Positions 23,093 to 32,400 of a DNA stretch of 64,000 nt are shown here, one piece after another (position 1 is the stretch's first letter; each line of letters starts with the position of its first letter). The notes beneath the pieces were generated by a model, which searched no databases, was not told the origin of the DNA, and was given only the letters and a program-made list of their open reading frames with translations. The DNA lies in the NCBI RefSeq assembly GCF_000265385.1, contig NC_018013.1, positions 186,001 through 250,000 of the forward strand, in the 5' to 3' direction. A program made the translations under genes and the position numbers. This DNA is from Aequorivita sublithincola DSM 14238. GTDB taxonomy: Bacteria; Bacteroidota; Bacteroidia; Flavobacteriales; Flavobacteriaceae.

Positions 23093-23201
23093 ATATCAAG
23101 TTTTAGGTTGTGAACAAATTAAAATTTATGTAACAGAGTATTATTAATGCTAACAAAAGTTAGAATTCCAGCAAATATAAAGAAAGCTCTGATTAGCAAA
23201 A

Positions 23202-23834
23202 TTAAAGCGAAACTATCTGAATACTATTTCTATAGAGTTCTATTTTCCCAAGAGATTCAAGCTTTTTAAGCAAGCGCGAAACCACTACACGAGATGTGTT
23301 AAGCTCATAAGCAATTTCCTGATGTGTGGAATTAATCACAGAATCATTGGTTACCTTTTGCTTATTCTGAAGGTATTTTACGAGGCGCTCATCCATATTA
23401 AGAAACGCAATGCTGTCAATGGTTTCAAGCATTTCGGTAAGGCGTTTTTGGTAACTTTGAAATACAAAATTCCGCCAACTTTTATACTTGCCCGTCCATT
23501 CCTCCATTTTTTGGATGGGAATCATAATTAATGTTGTGTCAAGTTCCGCAATTGCCCGAATTTCGCTCTTTTTCTGACCTAAACAACAAGTTAAAGTCAT
23601 TGCGCAAGTATCGCCGCGCTCTAAGAAATAGAGCAATAGTTCGTCTCCATTATCATCTTCTCTCAAAATTTTAATTGCACCCGAAATTAGCAGAGGCATA
23701 GACCTCACATAATCACCAATTTCTATCAATTTTTCGCCTTCTACTACTTCTTTTAAAACACCTACCTCATTGATTTCCAGAATGAGTGCTTCTTCAAAAA
23801 TATGAGTGAAATTTTCTCTAATATTATCAATCAT
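23202..23834 (-). CDS. Crp/Fnr-family transcriptional regulator
   Basis: A 210-residue protein with a cyclic-nucleotide-binding fold at about 15-120 (EGEKLIEIGDYVRSMPLLIS, ERGDTCAMTLTCCLG) and a winged helix at about 145-205 with THQEIAYELNTSRVVVSRLL. The Cys pair in TLTCCLG is suggestive of redox or metal sensing, but there is no Fnr-type N-terminal Cys cluster. It may control the cytochrome gene just downstream. Confidence 0.9.
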   Translation of the reverse strand: MIDNIRENFTHIFEEALILEINEVGVLKEVVEGEKLIEIGDYVRSMPLLISGAIKILREDDNGDELLLYFLERGDTCAMTLTCCLGQKKSEIRAIAELDTTLIMIPIQKMEEWTGKYKSWRNFVFQSYQKRLTEMLETIDSIAFLNMDERLVKYLQNKQKVTNDSVINSTHQEIAYELNTSRVVVSRLLKKLESLGKIELYRNSIQIVSL

Positions 23835-24017
23835 GAAAAAGTTTTATTGGCAGAGTATAAAGAACGAAAATACCGATTTTAAATTTGTTATTTAGAATTT
23901 TTGTCTGGTTCAGATGGTTCGAATTGTTTCTAAGTATCAATAGAAATTGAATTTTGTTATGGAAACAACACTCCCTTTTTAATCTTTAAATAAAAAGCTA
24001 TAAAATTAGAACACGCA

Positions 24018-24782
24018 CTAAATTCCAATTTCAAGCTTAATGGGGCAATGATCGGAGCCAAAATATTCCGATAATATTTCTACTTTATTTACTTTTTCAA
24101 CCAAAGGGTTGCTAACTAAAAAATAATCTATTCGCCATCCAGTGTTTCGCTCTCTAGATTTAAAACGATAGCTCCAATAGGTGTAAGCAACTGTTTCTGG
24201 ATGGAAGTGTCTAAATGTATCTACAAAACCTTCATTTAGAAAGTTGTCCATCCCATCAATTTCTATTTGCGTGTAGCCCGCGGTTTTATTGTAATTTGCT
24301 TTGTCATTTTTAAGATCAATGGCTTGATGTGCAACATTTAAGTCGCCACAGAGGATTACAGATTTCGTTTTCTCTATATTTTTGAGATAGTTATGAAAAT
24401 CGGTATCCCAACCTTTTCTATAATCTAGTCTTTCCAATTTTTGTCCCGAATTAGGAACGTAAACGTTCACCAAATAGAAGGTATCATATTCTGCGCAGAT
24501 TACGCGTCCTTCTGTATCGTGCTCTGCAATTCCCATATCATAAGTAACTGATATCGGTTCTTTTTTACTCAAAATAGCAACTCCAGAATATCCCTTTCTT
24601 TCTGCCGAATTATAATATTGGTGATAATCTGTCATTTCAGACAAAGCTTCCTCAACTTCCTCGTTCTGCGCTTTTGTTTCTTGAAGACAAAGAACATCCG
24701 GATCCATTTTAGAGATATCATCAAAAAAATCTTTTTTAGTGATTGCTCTTACGCCATTTACATTCCAAGAGATTATTTTCAT
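24018..24782 (-). CDS. xth: Exodeoxyribonuclease III
   Basis: A 254-residue AP endonuclease/exonuclease III of the EEP superfamily, acting in base excision repair. Motifs: MKIISWNVNGVRA, LCLQETKAQ (catalytic Glu), VNVYVPNSGQ, CGDLNVAH (Asp/Asn pair), WRIDYFLVS and the final GSDHCPIKLEI (catalytic Asp-His). Full length. Stands alone on the minus strand. Confidence 0.95.
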   Translation of the reverse strand: MKIISWNVNGVRAITKKDFFDDISKMDPDVLCLQETKAQNEEVEEALSEMTDYHQYYNSAERKGYSGVAILSKKEPISVTYDMGIAEHDTEGRVICAEYDTFYLVNVYVPNSGQKLERLDYRKGWDTDFHNYLKNIEKTKSVILCGDLNVAHQAIDLKNDKANYNKTAGYTQIEIDGMDNFLNEGFVDTFRHFHPETVAYTYWSYRFKSRERNTGWRIDYFLVSNPLVEKVNKVEILSEYFGSDHCPIKLEIGI

Positions 24783-24872
24783 CGTTTAGTTTATCTTTTT
24801 GTAAATATCAGAAAGGCCTATTGAATTTCCAATAATATGTTTATGAAATATGTAAACTGAATTCTCAAAAAA

Positions 24873-25451
24873 TCAAAATTCCCAAGCCAAGCCTATTCCG
24901 AAGGAAATATAATTGAGTTTAAGCTCTGTTTCCACATTAGCGATTTCCGCATCTCTTGAAAGTGAACGATATCTAATCTCAGGTCTAAAAGAGAGATTTG
25001 AGGCAAATTCATAATCAACACCCAATGCCGCTTGCCATCCAAATCCGTAACCCGAATCCGCATTAATAGTGTTGGAATTATTTTCCAGTTGTATATGGTT
25101 GTACACTGCTCCTGCTTTTGCTAAATAAGAAAATGCTGAAGTTCCAATGGGGCGGATAATCTGGAAACCAAAGGTAAATCCTGTTTCTTCAAAAGTGAAA
25201 TTTTCTTTTAATAATCTATCGTCTCCTTTAAATTGATTTAAACCCCAGCCTGCGTAAACAGCTAAGTGAGGCATTAATTTATAGGCGCCTATAAGTTCAA
25301 AACCATATCCTACTTTTGAATCGATATTACCAGAATCACTTGTGGGGAAATTTAAACCCGGTCTAAACTCCATTGACCATTTTTCCTGTGTTTTTGCAGT
25401 GAATGAAATCAGAAGGATTGCTGTAGCTATCAATAAAATGTGTTTTTTCAT
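24873..25451 (-). CDS. Outer membrane beta-barrel protein (porin family)
   Basis: A 192-residue protein from the ATG at 25451 (MKKHILLIATAILLISFTA; signal peptide about 1-21). A start at 25469 adds six residues without sense. The mature part alternates amphipathic strands, such as GYGFELIGAYKLMPHLAVY and NLSFRPEIRYRSLS, and ends in a strand finishing with Phe (GIGLAWEF), as outer membrane barrels do. Its cargo or role is unknown. Confidence 0.85.
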   Translation of the reverse strand: MKKHILLIATAILLISFTAKTQEKWSMEFRPGLNFPTSDSGNIDSKVGYGFELIGAYKLMPHLAVYAGWGLNQFKGDDRLLKENFTFEETGFTFGFQIIRPIGTSAFSYLAKAGAVYNHIQLENNSNTINADSGYGFGWQAALGVDYEFASNLSFRPEIRYRSLSRDAEIANVETELKLNYISFGIGLAWEF

Positions 25452-25641
25452 TGTGTTTTGGGTTCTCATTAAATTCTAACCCAAATTACTTTGAAAAAAA
25501 ATCTTTAACTATGACTTAAGTCAGTTTAAAACTGTTTTTTAGTTAATTAAAATACCAATCACTCAAACGTTAACACTGGCATCAATCTCGTTTATAACAA
25601 ATCTTTCAAACTAATAAAATGTAGTGAAATATGACGAAAAT

Positions 25642-27183
25642 TTATAACGGAATATTGCCGTGTTTTCGGTTTGGTCGCGGAACGTCTTTGGTTTCTAGCA
25701 TCGCGAAAGCTTTCAAAAGTTTTCTACGAGTTTCTCTTGGTTGAATTACCTCATCAATAAATCCGCGTTGAGCTGCTTTAAAAGGATTAGCAAATGTTTC
25801 GGCATATTCAGCTTCTTTTTCTGAGAGTTTTAACTCAGGGTTTTCGGCTGCAGCAATTTCTTTTCTAAAAATAATCTCACTCGCTCCCTTTGCTCCCATC
25901 ACAGCGATTTCAGCCGTTGGCCAAGCGTAGTTCATATCTGCGCCTATGTGTTTACTGTTCATTACGTCATACGCTCCACCATAAGCCTTTCGTGTAATTA
26001 CGGTAACTCTTGGAACGGTCGCTTCGCTTAATGCGTAAAGTAATTTGGCCCCGTTCAGAATAATTCCGTTCCATTCTTGGTCGGTTCCCGGAAGAAATCC
26101 TGGAACATCAACCAAAACTAAAAGCGGGATATTGAAGCAATCGCAAAAACGTGTGAATCGTGCTCCTTTTTTGGAACTGTCTACATCCAAAACTCCCGCT
26201 AAACTCATCGGCTGGTTTGCAACTATCCCGATGCTTCTTCCGCCAAGTCTCGCAAAACCTACTATAATATTTTCTGCGTAATCTTTATGAACTTCAAAAA
26301 AGGAATCTTCATCTATTGTTCCTTTTATTACATCGTGCATATCATAAGGCTTGTTGGCAGAATCTGGTACAATGGTTTCCAATTCATCACGAAATTCATC
26401 AGCAGCTTTAAACGGTAGTTTTTCAGTAAGGGTTTTATTATTCTGCGGAAGATAACTGAGCAAAGTTTTTATTTGTTCTAAGCACACAATATCATTCGCA
26501 GCTGTAAAGTGTGTTACGCCACTTTTTGTAGCGTGAGTTCTAGCGCCACCAAGTTCTTCTGAAGTTACATTTTCATTGGTAACGGTTTTTACAACGTTTG
26601 GACCAGTAACAAACATATAACTACTATCCTGCACCATTAATGTGAAATCTGTCATTGCTGGAGAATAAACCGCTCCGCCTGCACACGGCCCCATAATAGC
26701 TGAAATCTGCGGAATTACGCCTGAAGCTTGCACGTTTCTATAAAAAATATCTGCATAACCACCTAAAGACCGAACGCCTTCCTGAATACGTGCGCCACCT
26801 GAGTCATTTAAGCCAATAACCGGTGCGCCAACGCTCACGGCGTGATCCATTATTTTACATATTTTCTCAGCGTGAGTTTCTGAAAGCGCGCCTCCAAAAA
26901 CCGTAAAATCTTGGGCAAAAATATAAACTAAACGTCCGTTTATTGTGCCATAACCGGTAACCACGCCATCGCCGTAGTAGATTTCTTTTTGCATATCAAA
27001 ATCTGTGGTTCGATGGGTTACAAGAATGCCCATTTCTTCAAAAGAACCTTCGTCTAAAAGATATTCTACGCGCTCACGAGCGGTTAGTTTTTTCTTTTCG
27101 TGCTGTTTTGAAATCCGTTTTTCGCCGCCGCCTTTTTTGGCTTCTTGAATTATTTCTTGCAATTTTTTATTATTGTCAGTCAT
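25642..27183 (-). CDS. pccB: Acyl-CoA carboxylase carboxyltransferase (beta) subunit
   Basis: The start at 27183 ([12 protein letters not shown]) gives 513 residues; an ATG at 27207 adds eight. It is the carboxyltransferase of a propionyl/methylcrotonyl-type carboxylase: two crotonase-like halves with [51 protein letters not shown], and a C-terminal [19 protein letters not shown]. It transfers CO2 from carboxybiotin to an acyl-CoA. It is downstream of the biotin carboxylase and carrier genes, from which a hairpin repeat separates it. Propionyl-CoA as substrate is likely but not proven. Confidence 0.9.
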   Translation of the reverse strand: MTDNNKKLQEIIQEAKKGGGEKRISKQHEKKKLTARERVEYLLDEGSFEEMGILVTHRTTDFDMQKEIYYGDGVVTGYGTINGRLVYIFAQDFTVFGGALSETHAEKICKIMDHAVSVGAPVIGLNDSGGARIQEGVRSLGGYADIFYRNVQASGVIPQISAIMGPCAGGAVYSPAMTDFTLMVQDSSYMFVTGPNVVKTVTNENVTSEELGGARTHATKSGVTHFTAANDIVCLEQIKTLLSYLPQNNKTLTEKLPFKAADEFRDELETIVPDSANKPYDMHDVIKGTIDEDSFFEVHKDYAENIIVGFARLGGRSIGIVANQPMSLAGVLDVDSSKKGARFTRFCDCFNIPLLVLVDVPGFLPGTDQEWNGIILNGAKLLYALSEATVPRVTVITRKAYGGAYDVMNSKHIGADMNYAWPTAEIAVMGAKGASEIIFRKEIAAAENPELKLSEKEAEYAETFANPFKAAQRGFIDEVIQPRETRRKLLKAFAMLETKDVPRPNRKHGNIPL

Positions 27184-27197
27184 AGAGTTAATTATTT

Positions 27198-27285
27198 CTC
27201 TGCGCAACTCTGTGTTTTTCTCCGTGTAACTCTGCGTAATAGCTATTTCACGGAGTTACACAAAGAACCGCAGAGGTTCACAGAG
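27198..27285. repeat. Imperfect inverted repeat between carboxylase genes
   Basis: Left arm CTCTGCGCAACTCTGTG with TCTCCGTGTAACTCTGCG, and right arm CACGGAGTTACACAAAG with AACCGCAGAGGTTCACAGAG, form a long imperfect hairpin. The right arm covers the last codons of the biotin carboxylase gene. The CACAGAG words recur at about 47723-47755. It is a dispersed intergenic repeat. Confidence 0.75.
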
Positions 27286-28726
27286 TTTTTGGTAATCGAA
27301 GTTTTTCTGAATCTTTTAAATATTGTTGTAATGCGAAAAGTGCTGCTATTTTTGCTTCTTCTTCATTGATTGCTTTTAACTTTTCTTCGGAATAGTATTT
27401 CTTTACAAAGTTAGTGTCGAAATTTCCACTTCTAAAAGCTTCATGCTCAAAGACAAATTTTCCAAACGGAAGTGTTGTGCTAACACCTTCAACTTTATAT
27501 TCTGAAATGGCTTCCAGCATTGTTTGCATCGCTTCATTCCGCGTTTTTCCGTAGGTTATCAATTTGGAAAGCATTGGATCATACTGAATTGGAACTTGCA
27601 TTCCTTCCGTAAACCCATCGTCCACACGAATATTTTTTCCGCTCGGCGGACGATAAACTTCCAGTTTTCCAACGCTCGGCATAAAATTGTTTAGCGAATC
27701 TTCTGCGTAAACGCGAAGCTCAAAAGCGTGTCCTGTTATTTTTAAATCTTCCTGTAAAAAGGAAAGTTTTTCGTTATTGGCAACGTTTATTTGCTGTTCT
27801 ACCAAGTCGAGTCCTGTGATAAGTTCTGTAACGGGATGTTCCACTTGTAAGCGCGTATTCATTTCTAGAAAATAGAAATTGAGTTTATCATCTAAAAGAA
27901 ATTCCACAGTTCCTGCTCCTACATAATCACAAGCTTTTGCAACTTTTACAGCTGCTTCGCCCATTTCTTTGCGCAATTCTGGCGTCAAAACTGAAGATGG
28001 TGCTTCTTCAACCACTTTTTGGTGGCGACGCTGAATGCTGCATTCTCGCTCAAAAAGATAAACCGTGTTTCCAAAGTTATCAGCTAAAACCTGAATTTCG
28101 ATATGTCTAGGCGAAGTCACAAACTTTTCAATAAAAACCGAGCCATCACCAAAAGCATTTTCGGCTTCGCTGATGGCGCGTTTCATTTGGTCTTCAAATT
28201 CTTCTGAATTTTCAACAATTCGCATTCCTTTTCCGCCGCCACCTGCTGATGCTTTTATGAGGATTGGAAAACCTATATCTTTTGCAATTTCTTTTGCTGC
28301 GTTAACATCTTTGATGGCTTCAGCAGTTCCAGGAACCATTGGAATATTGTATTTTTTCACCGCATCTTTCGCTGCGAGTTTGCTTCCCATTATACGAATA
28401 GCGTGCGACCTAGGACCGATGAAAATCATTCCACTTTTTTCAACGTGTTCGCCAAATTCAGCGTTTTCACTTAAGAATCCGTAACCTGGATGAATTGCAT
28501 CTACATTTAATTCCTGTGCAACTTTTATAATATTATCTCCTAAAAGATAGGATTCGTTGGAAGGTGGTGGACCAATACAAACTGCTTCATCTGCAAACTT
28601 TACGTGTGGTGCATTTCTATCTGCTTCGGAATAAACGGCAACCGTTTTAATGCCCATATTTCGGGCGGTTTTCATTATTCGCAAAGCTATTTCGCCTCTA
28701 TTGGCGACTAATATTTTCTTAATCAT
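27278..28726 (-). CDS. Acyl-CoA carboxylase biotin carboxylase subunit
   Basis: The start at 28726 (MIKKILVANRGEIALRIMK) gives 482 residues; ATG 28741 adds five. It is an ATP-grasp biotin carboxylase: HPGYGFLSENAEF, the glycine-rich KASAGGGGKGMRIV, EKFVTSPRHIEIQVLADNFG, and the FLEMNTRLQVEHPVTE active site. It carboxylates the biotin on the carrier encoded just upstream, with an 8-base overlap. Its last codons come from the hairpin repeat. Confidence 0.92.
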   Translation of the reverse strand: MIKKILVANRGEIALRIMKTARNMGIKTVAVYSEADRNAPHVKFADEAVCIGPPPSNESYLLGDNIIKVAQELNVDAIHPGYGFLSENAEFGEHVEKSGMIFIGPRSHAIRIMGSKLAAKDAVKKYNIPMVPGTAEAIKDVNAAKEIAKDIGFPILIKASAGGGGKGMRIVENSEEFEDQMKRAISEAENAFGDGSVFIEKFVTSPRHIEIQVLADNFGNTVYLFERECSIQRRHQKVVEEAPSSVLTPELRKEMGEAAVKVAKACDYVGAGTVEFLLDDKLNFYFLEMNTRLQVEHPVTELITGLDLVEQQINVANNEKLSFLQEDLKITGHAFELRVYAEDSLNNFMPSVGKLEVYRPPSGKNIRVDDGFTEGMQVPIQYDPMLSKLITYGKTRNEAMQTMLEAISEYKVEGVSTTLPFGKFVFEHEAFRSGNFDTNFVKKYYSEEKLKAINEEEAKIAALFALQQYLKDSEKLRLPKTL

Positions 28727-29210
28727 TTTTCTGAAATTCAATTAGCAACTTACCCTTATCAACCGTTTCGCCTTTTGCGATTTTTACAGATTTTATAATT
28801 CCGTCGCGCGGCGCGGTTAAGGTGTTTTCCATTTTCATCGCTTCCAAAACACAGAGGAAATCACCTTTTTTAATGTTGTCTCCTACTGAAACATTTACTT
28901 CTAAAATCAATCCGGGCATAGGGGCGTTAATTTCATCTTCAACTGAAGCATTGCCCAATGAAAGACCCATTTTGGAAATAAGCGCGTCAAGTTCATTTTC
29001 TATTTTAACTTGATAGCGATTTCCATTGATTGATAATGTATAGTTTCTTTTAGTGAAATTAGCTTCAATGGTTTCAACCTCAACCGATTTGTTATTGTAG
29101 ATTATGTTGGATTTTATGTCGTCGGAAATGACGTCTAGTGTTTCCAAATCTTTCGAGTTCAATGAAAATTCAAAATTATCATTGACAATCGCTTTATATT
29201 TTTCTTCCAT
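28719..29210 (-). CDS. Biotin carboxyl carrier protein of acyl-CoA carboxylase
   Basis: A 163-residue protein with a C-terminal biotinyl domain (about 90-160) carrying the biotinylation motif VLEAMKMENTL and flanking PMPGLILEVNVSVGDNIKKG. The N-terminal part (about 1-85) is a beta domain that probably docks to the other subunits. It is the first gene of the carboxylase set and overlaps the biotin carboxylase start by 8 bases. Confidence 0.92.
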   Translation of the reverse strand: MEEKYKAIVNDNFEFSLNSKDLETLDVISDDIKSNIIYNNKSVEVETIEANFTKRNYTLSINGNRYQVKIENELDALISKMGLSLGNASVEDEINAPMPGLILEVNVSVGDNIKKGDFLCVLEAMKMENTLTAPRDGIIKSVKIAKGETVDKGKLLIEFQKND

Positions 29211-29281
29211 AAACTGAAATTTTGATAAAGGTAAGATTTGTGGAAAGATTATACCAATAGGAAATACTTATATATAGAAAA

Positions 29282-29383
29282 GGTGTCTAAAAGGTAGTTT
29301 AAATATAGGTTTCAATCGCTCAGATTAGCTAAAAGAACCAGAAGTTCAACCTGACAATTGTAATAATTAACTTTTTAGACACC
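29282..29383. mobile_element. Possible MITE with terminal inverted repeats
   Basis: A 102-base segment bounded by GGTGTCTAAAAGGTAGTTTA on the left and TTAACTTTTTAGACACC on the right, imperfect inverted repeats of about 17 bases. It has no coding capacity. It lies between the CHAT protein gene and the carboxylase set. No target duplication is clear, so it may also be a transcription-terminating hairpin. Confidence 0.4.
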
Positions 29384-29411
29384 AGCCTATGCTTCTAATT
29401 TATTGTTTCAA

Positions 29412-32400
29412 TTATTTTTTTGTGTTTGGTTTTGGTTTTGGTTTCGAGTCTGGTTTTGGTTTTGATTGCGATTTCTTTCCTTTAGCTATCGGGATCGATT
29501 TCGTCTCGATAGCTTTGGGGATCGCTTCAGTTTTGACTTCAACGATTGTCTTAGACTTTAGCTTTTTTCTTACTCCGCTCAACGCAGCTCTTAATTCGTT
29601 TATTCGGGTTTCTAAATCTTTTTGCGATTTATAACCTTCGCCTTTTAAACCTGCGACTGCATTGAGAGATTGGGTTAAGAATTCTAGATGTTCTAATTCT
29701 GCAGCTTTTTTCGCTTCGGAACCTGCTTTTCGCCAAATATTCTTAAAGTTTTTAGTTACCTCGTCCCATTTTGATTCAATTTTTTCATCTTCAACAACTA
29801 AGAGAAGACATAAATCAATATTTAAAGAAGCAATCAAATCCCAATAGTCAAGATCATCTATATTAGATCTTTCTTCTAATTTATTTTCTAAATCAATAAG
29901 CGTTTGCTTAGCCTCGGAAAAGGATCTTAGTTTGTATTTCTCCTTCTCAATAATAAACTCACCTCCATCTTTTATTGCTTCATTAAATACTAATAAGCAA
30001 CCAAGTTCAATTGAATTCACTAACGAATATGTTTTGTTAGAATTAAATTCGTTACCATAAGCTCGCTCGTAATGAGAGATTGCAGCTTTATAAGCATTCA
30101 CTCGTTTTTTAGAATCTGAAGCCAACATAGCTAGGCGTTTGTAGACGCTTCCCAAAAGATTATGACGTTCACCTGTTTCTCCAGCAAAGAGCAATACCGT
30201 AAGATCACTAATTACGCGTTCAATTTTTTGATATGCCTCTTTTTTTGACTCTGAGGAAGTATTTTCACTTTCAAAAATTTCCCTGATATAAAGTTTTGAA
30301 CGTGTGTTGCAGTATTTTTCCATACAAGAAAAGGAAAATTCTGCATTTTCTTTTCTTAGTAGCTCTTCATAGTTTCCGTTAGCTTCAATATACATTGCTA
30401 GTTCCTGATAGATTTTAGCCACTCTTTCTATAATCTGCGGAGTTCTGAAAACATCTCTATCTACGGCTGTCAATATGGTGTTCAATTCTGTTAAATGATC
30501 ATTATCTGTGCCAGTTGCCATCTGTAATTGGTTGAGCAAATTATCTAAATGAATCTCAGCCTCTTGCGGAACAATATAGCTTGGCGACCAAGAACCTGAT
30601 CCAACAGAGATACCTTTCAGCTTAAAGAAAGGGTCTCCATAACATTGATAGGCACCCCAAGTATTGTTTCCTGGGTGTTTTTCATAAATGTAATTACGTG
30701 CATTTTTAACGGCATCCCCAAAATTATATCCGGCAAACATGCTACTGTAAAAAACCTGTGCAAAATCCAACGCTGCGGCATCATTAACAGCCCAACCAGC
30801 CGCGATTACGACTTTTACACCTATACTTATCAATTCAGTACCTATGTTAGCGGCCAGTTTATAGCGATCTTGATAAAATCTTTCGTCTTCCGAATTAGTA
30901 TAACCAAGGTGACAGCAGTTTACGAAAACGAGTTCTGGAACTACTGGCATCTGTTTAATTTCGAATACAGTAAGGAATATTTCTTTTCCGATAACCATTC
31001 CTGATTTATTAGGGAATTTGGAATTGTAAACCCCGTGACCTGCCATATGGATTATTGAATAATCATTACAGAAAAAATTCTTGACAATGCTTTCGGCGCC
31101 AGTTCCTATAAGATGTGTGGTAGGATAACCCACGTTTTCCAGAGTATCTTTAACCATCATTCCTTCCTCTCTTGCGCCTGGCAATTGAGAAATGAAACCG
31201 TCTAATATTGGGTCGGCAATAATCAAGGCTCCTTTATCAGCTACACGTTTTATATTGATTCTGTAATCCTTCGTGGACAGTTGTCTAATCATTCCTGCGT
31301 TAATACACAATGGTTTCGCATTGGTTGTATTATCTTGAAGCAATTCCCAAGGATAGGAAGCAGTTTTGGTATCGAGAATCCAGGAAATGTTTCCTTTTCG
31401 TTTAAGTTTTTCTTTTAAGTTATTTGGAATTAATAATTCGAACAGTGTTTTTGCAGTACAGGCAGACCATTGATTACTGCTAGAAACTTCAGAAATAAAT
31501 AGGTCTATTAATGGAGTACTGCTGTAAAGTTGGTTCTCTTCTTCTCTAGAATCCCCAGTTGAAGAACCGAAAACCATACTGGAAGGCTCCCCTGTTTGCT
31601 CGTTGGCTTCTTTATACTTAATTGTTATCCTGTTCCACCAATCCTCTGCATTGTCCAAAGGAGTTCTCTTTTGAATTCCCAATAAGTTTTTGATTCGTTT
31701 GTTACCAATAATAATATTGTATGTTGAATTTTCTTTATTAGCAATTTTGTTGAGGACATACATACAATTTAAAGCTCTGTTTGCATAACGCTCCACGATT
31801 TCTATGTGTTGAACGGTTTTGTAACCATCGTCCGACAGCAATTTTATCTTTTCATTTGCTCGGTTCACGCCATCAATAATTGCTTTTAGGGAACCTTCAA
31901 CCGAAAGACCGCCATAGCCTGTCGCGATGATAAGGGAAGAAATTCCAATGCCTTTTTTAGGAACGTCAGCGCCACGAATAATTAGTAAATAATTCAAGAC
32001 TCCTTGTTCAATAGATTCTGAAAGCTGAAAGGACGTGAGTTGATCTGGTTCTCCGAGACCTACTATAATCGCGCCTTCATAGTCGCTATTATTCAATTTA
32101 CGAAATATGGCGTTTGTACCGATTTCACCAGGATAGAGCCCTAATCTATGTTTTGAAGTTAGGCTTCCTTCCATATAATTATCTATGGACTTTTCGGCAT
32201 AAAGCACACCATCATTCAAAAAGTGACCCGCAACAACAGGATAATCTGCATATCGTAAATCGCCATTGCTAACAGTAACTGTAACAGGAATTTCGCTACC
32301 AACTGGTTCTATCTCACCACCAAGACCTAAAATTGTTTTTTCCAATCCGCTTTCTGAAAGATCAAAATCAATATCTGGTTCGGCACGGAATATTTTTTCT

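Noticed and set aside
29389..29634. Phe/Gly-rich plus-strand frame
   Set aside because: It arises from the opposite strand of the KPKP-repeat tail of the CHAT protein.
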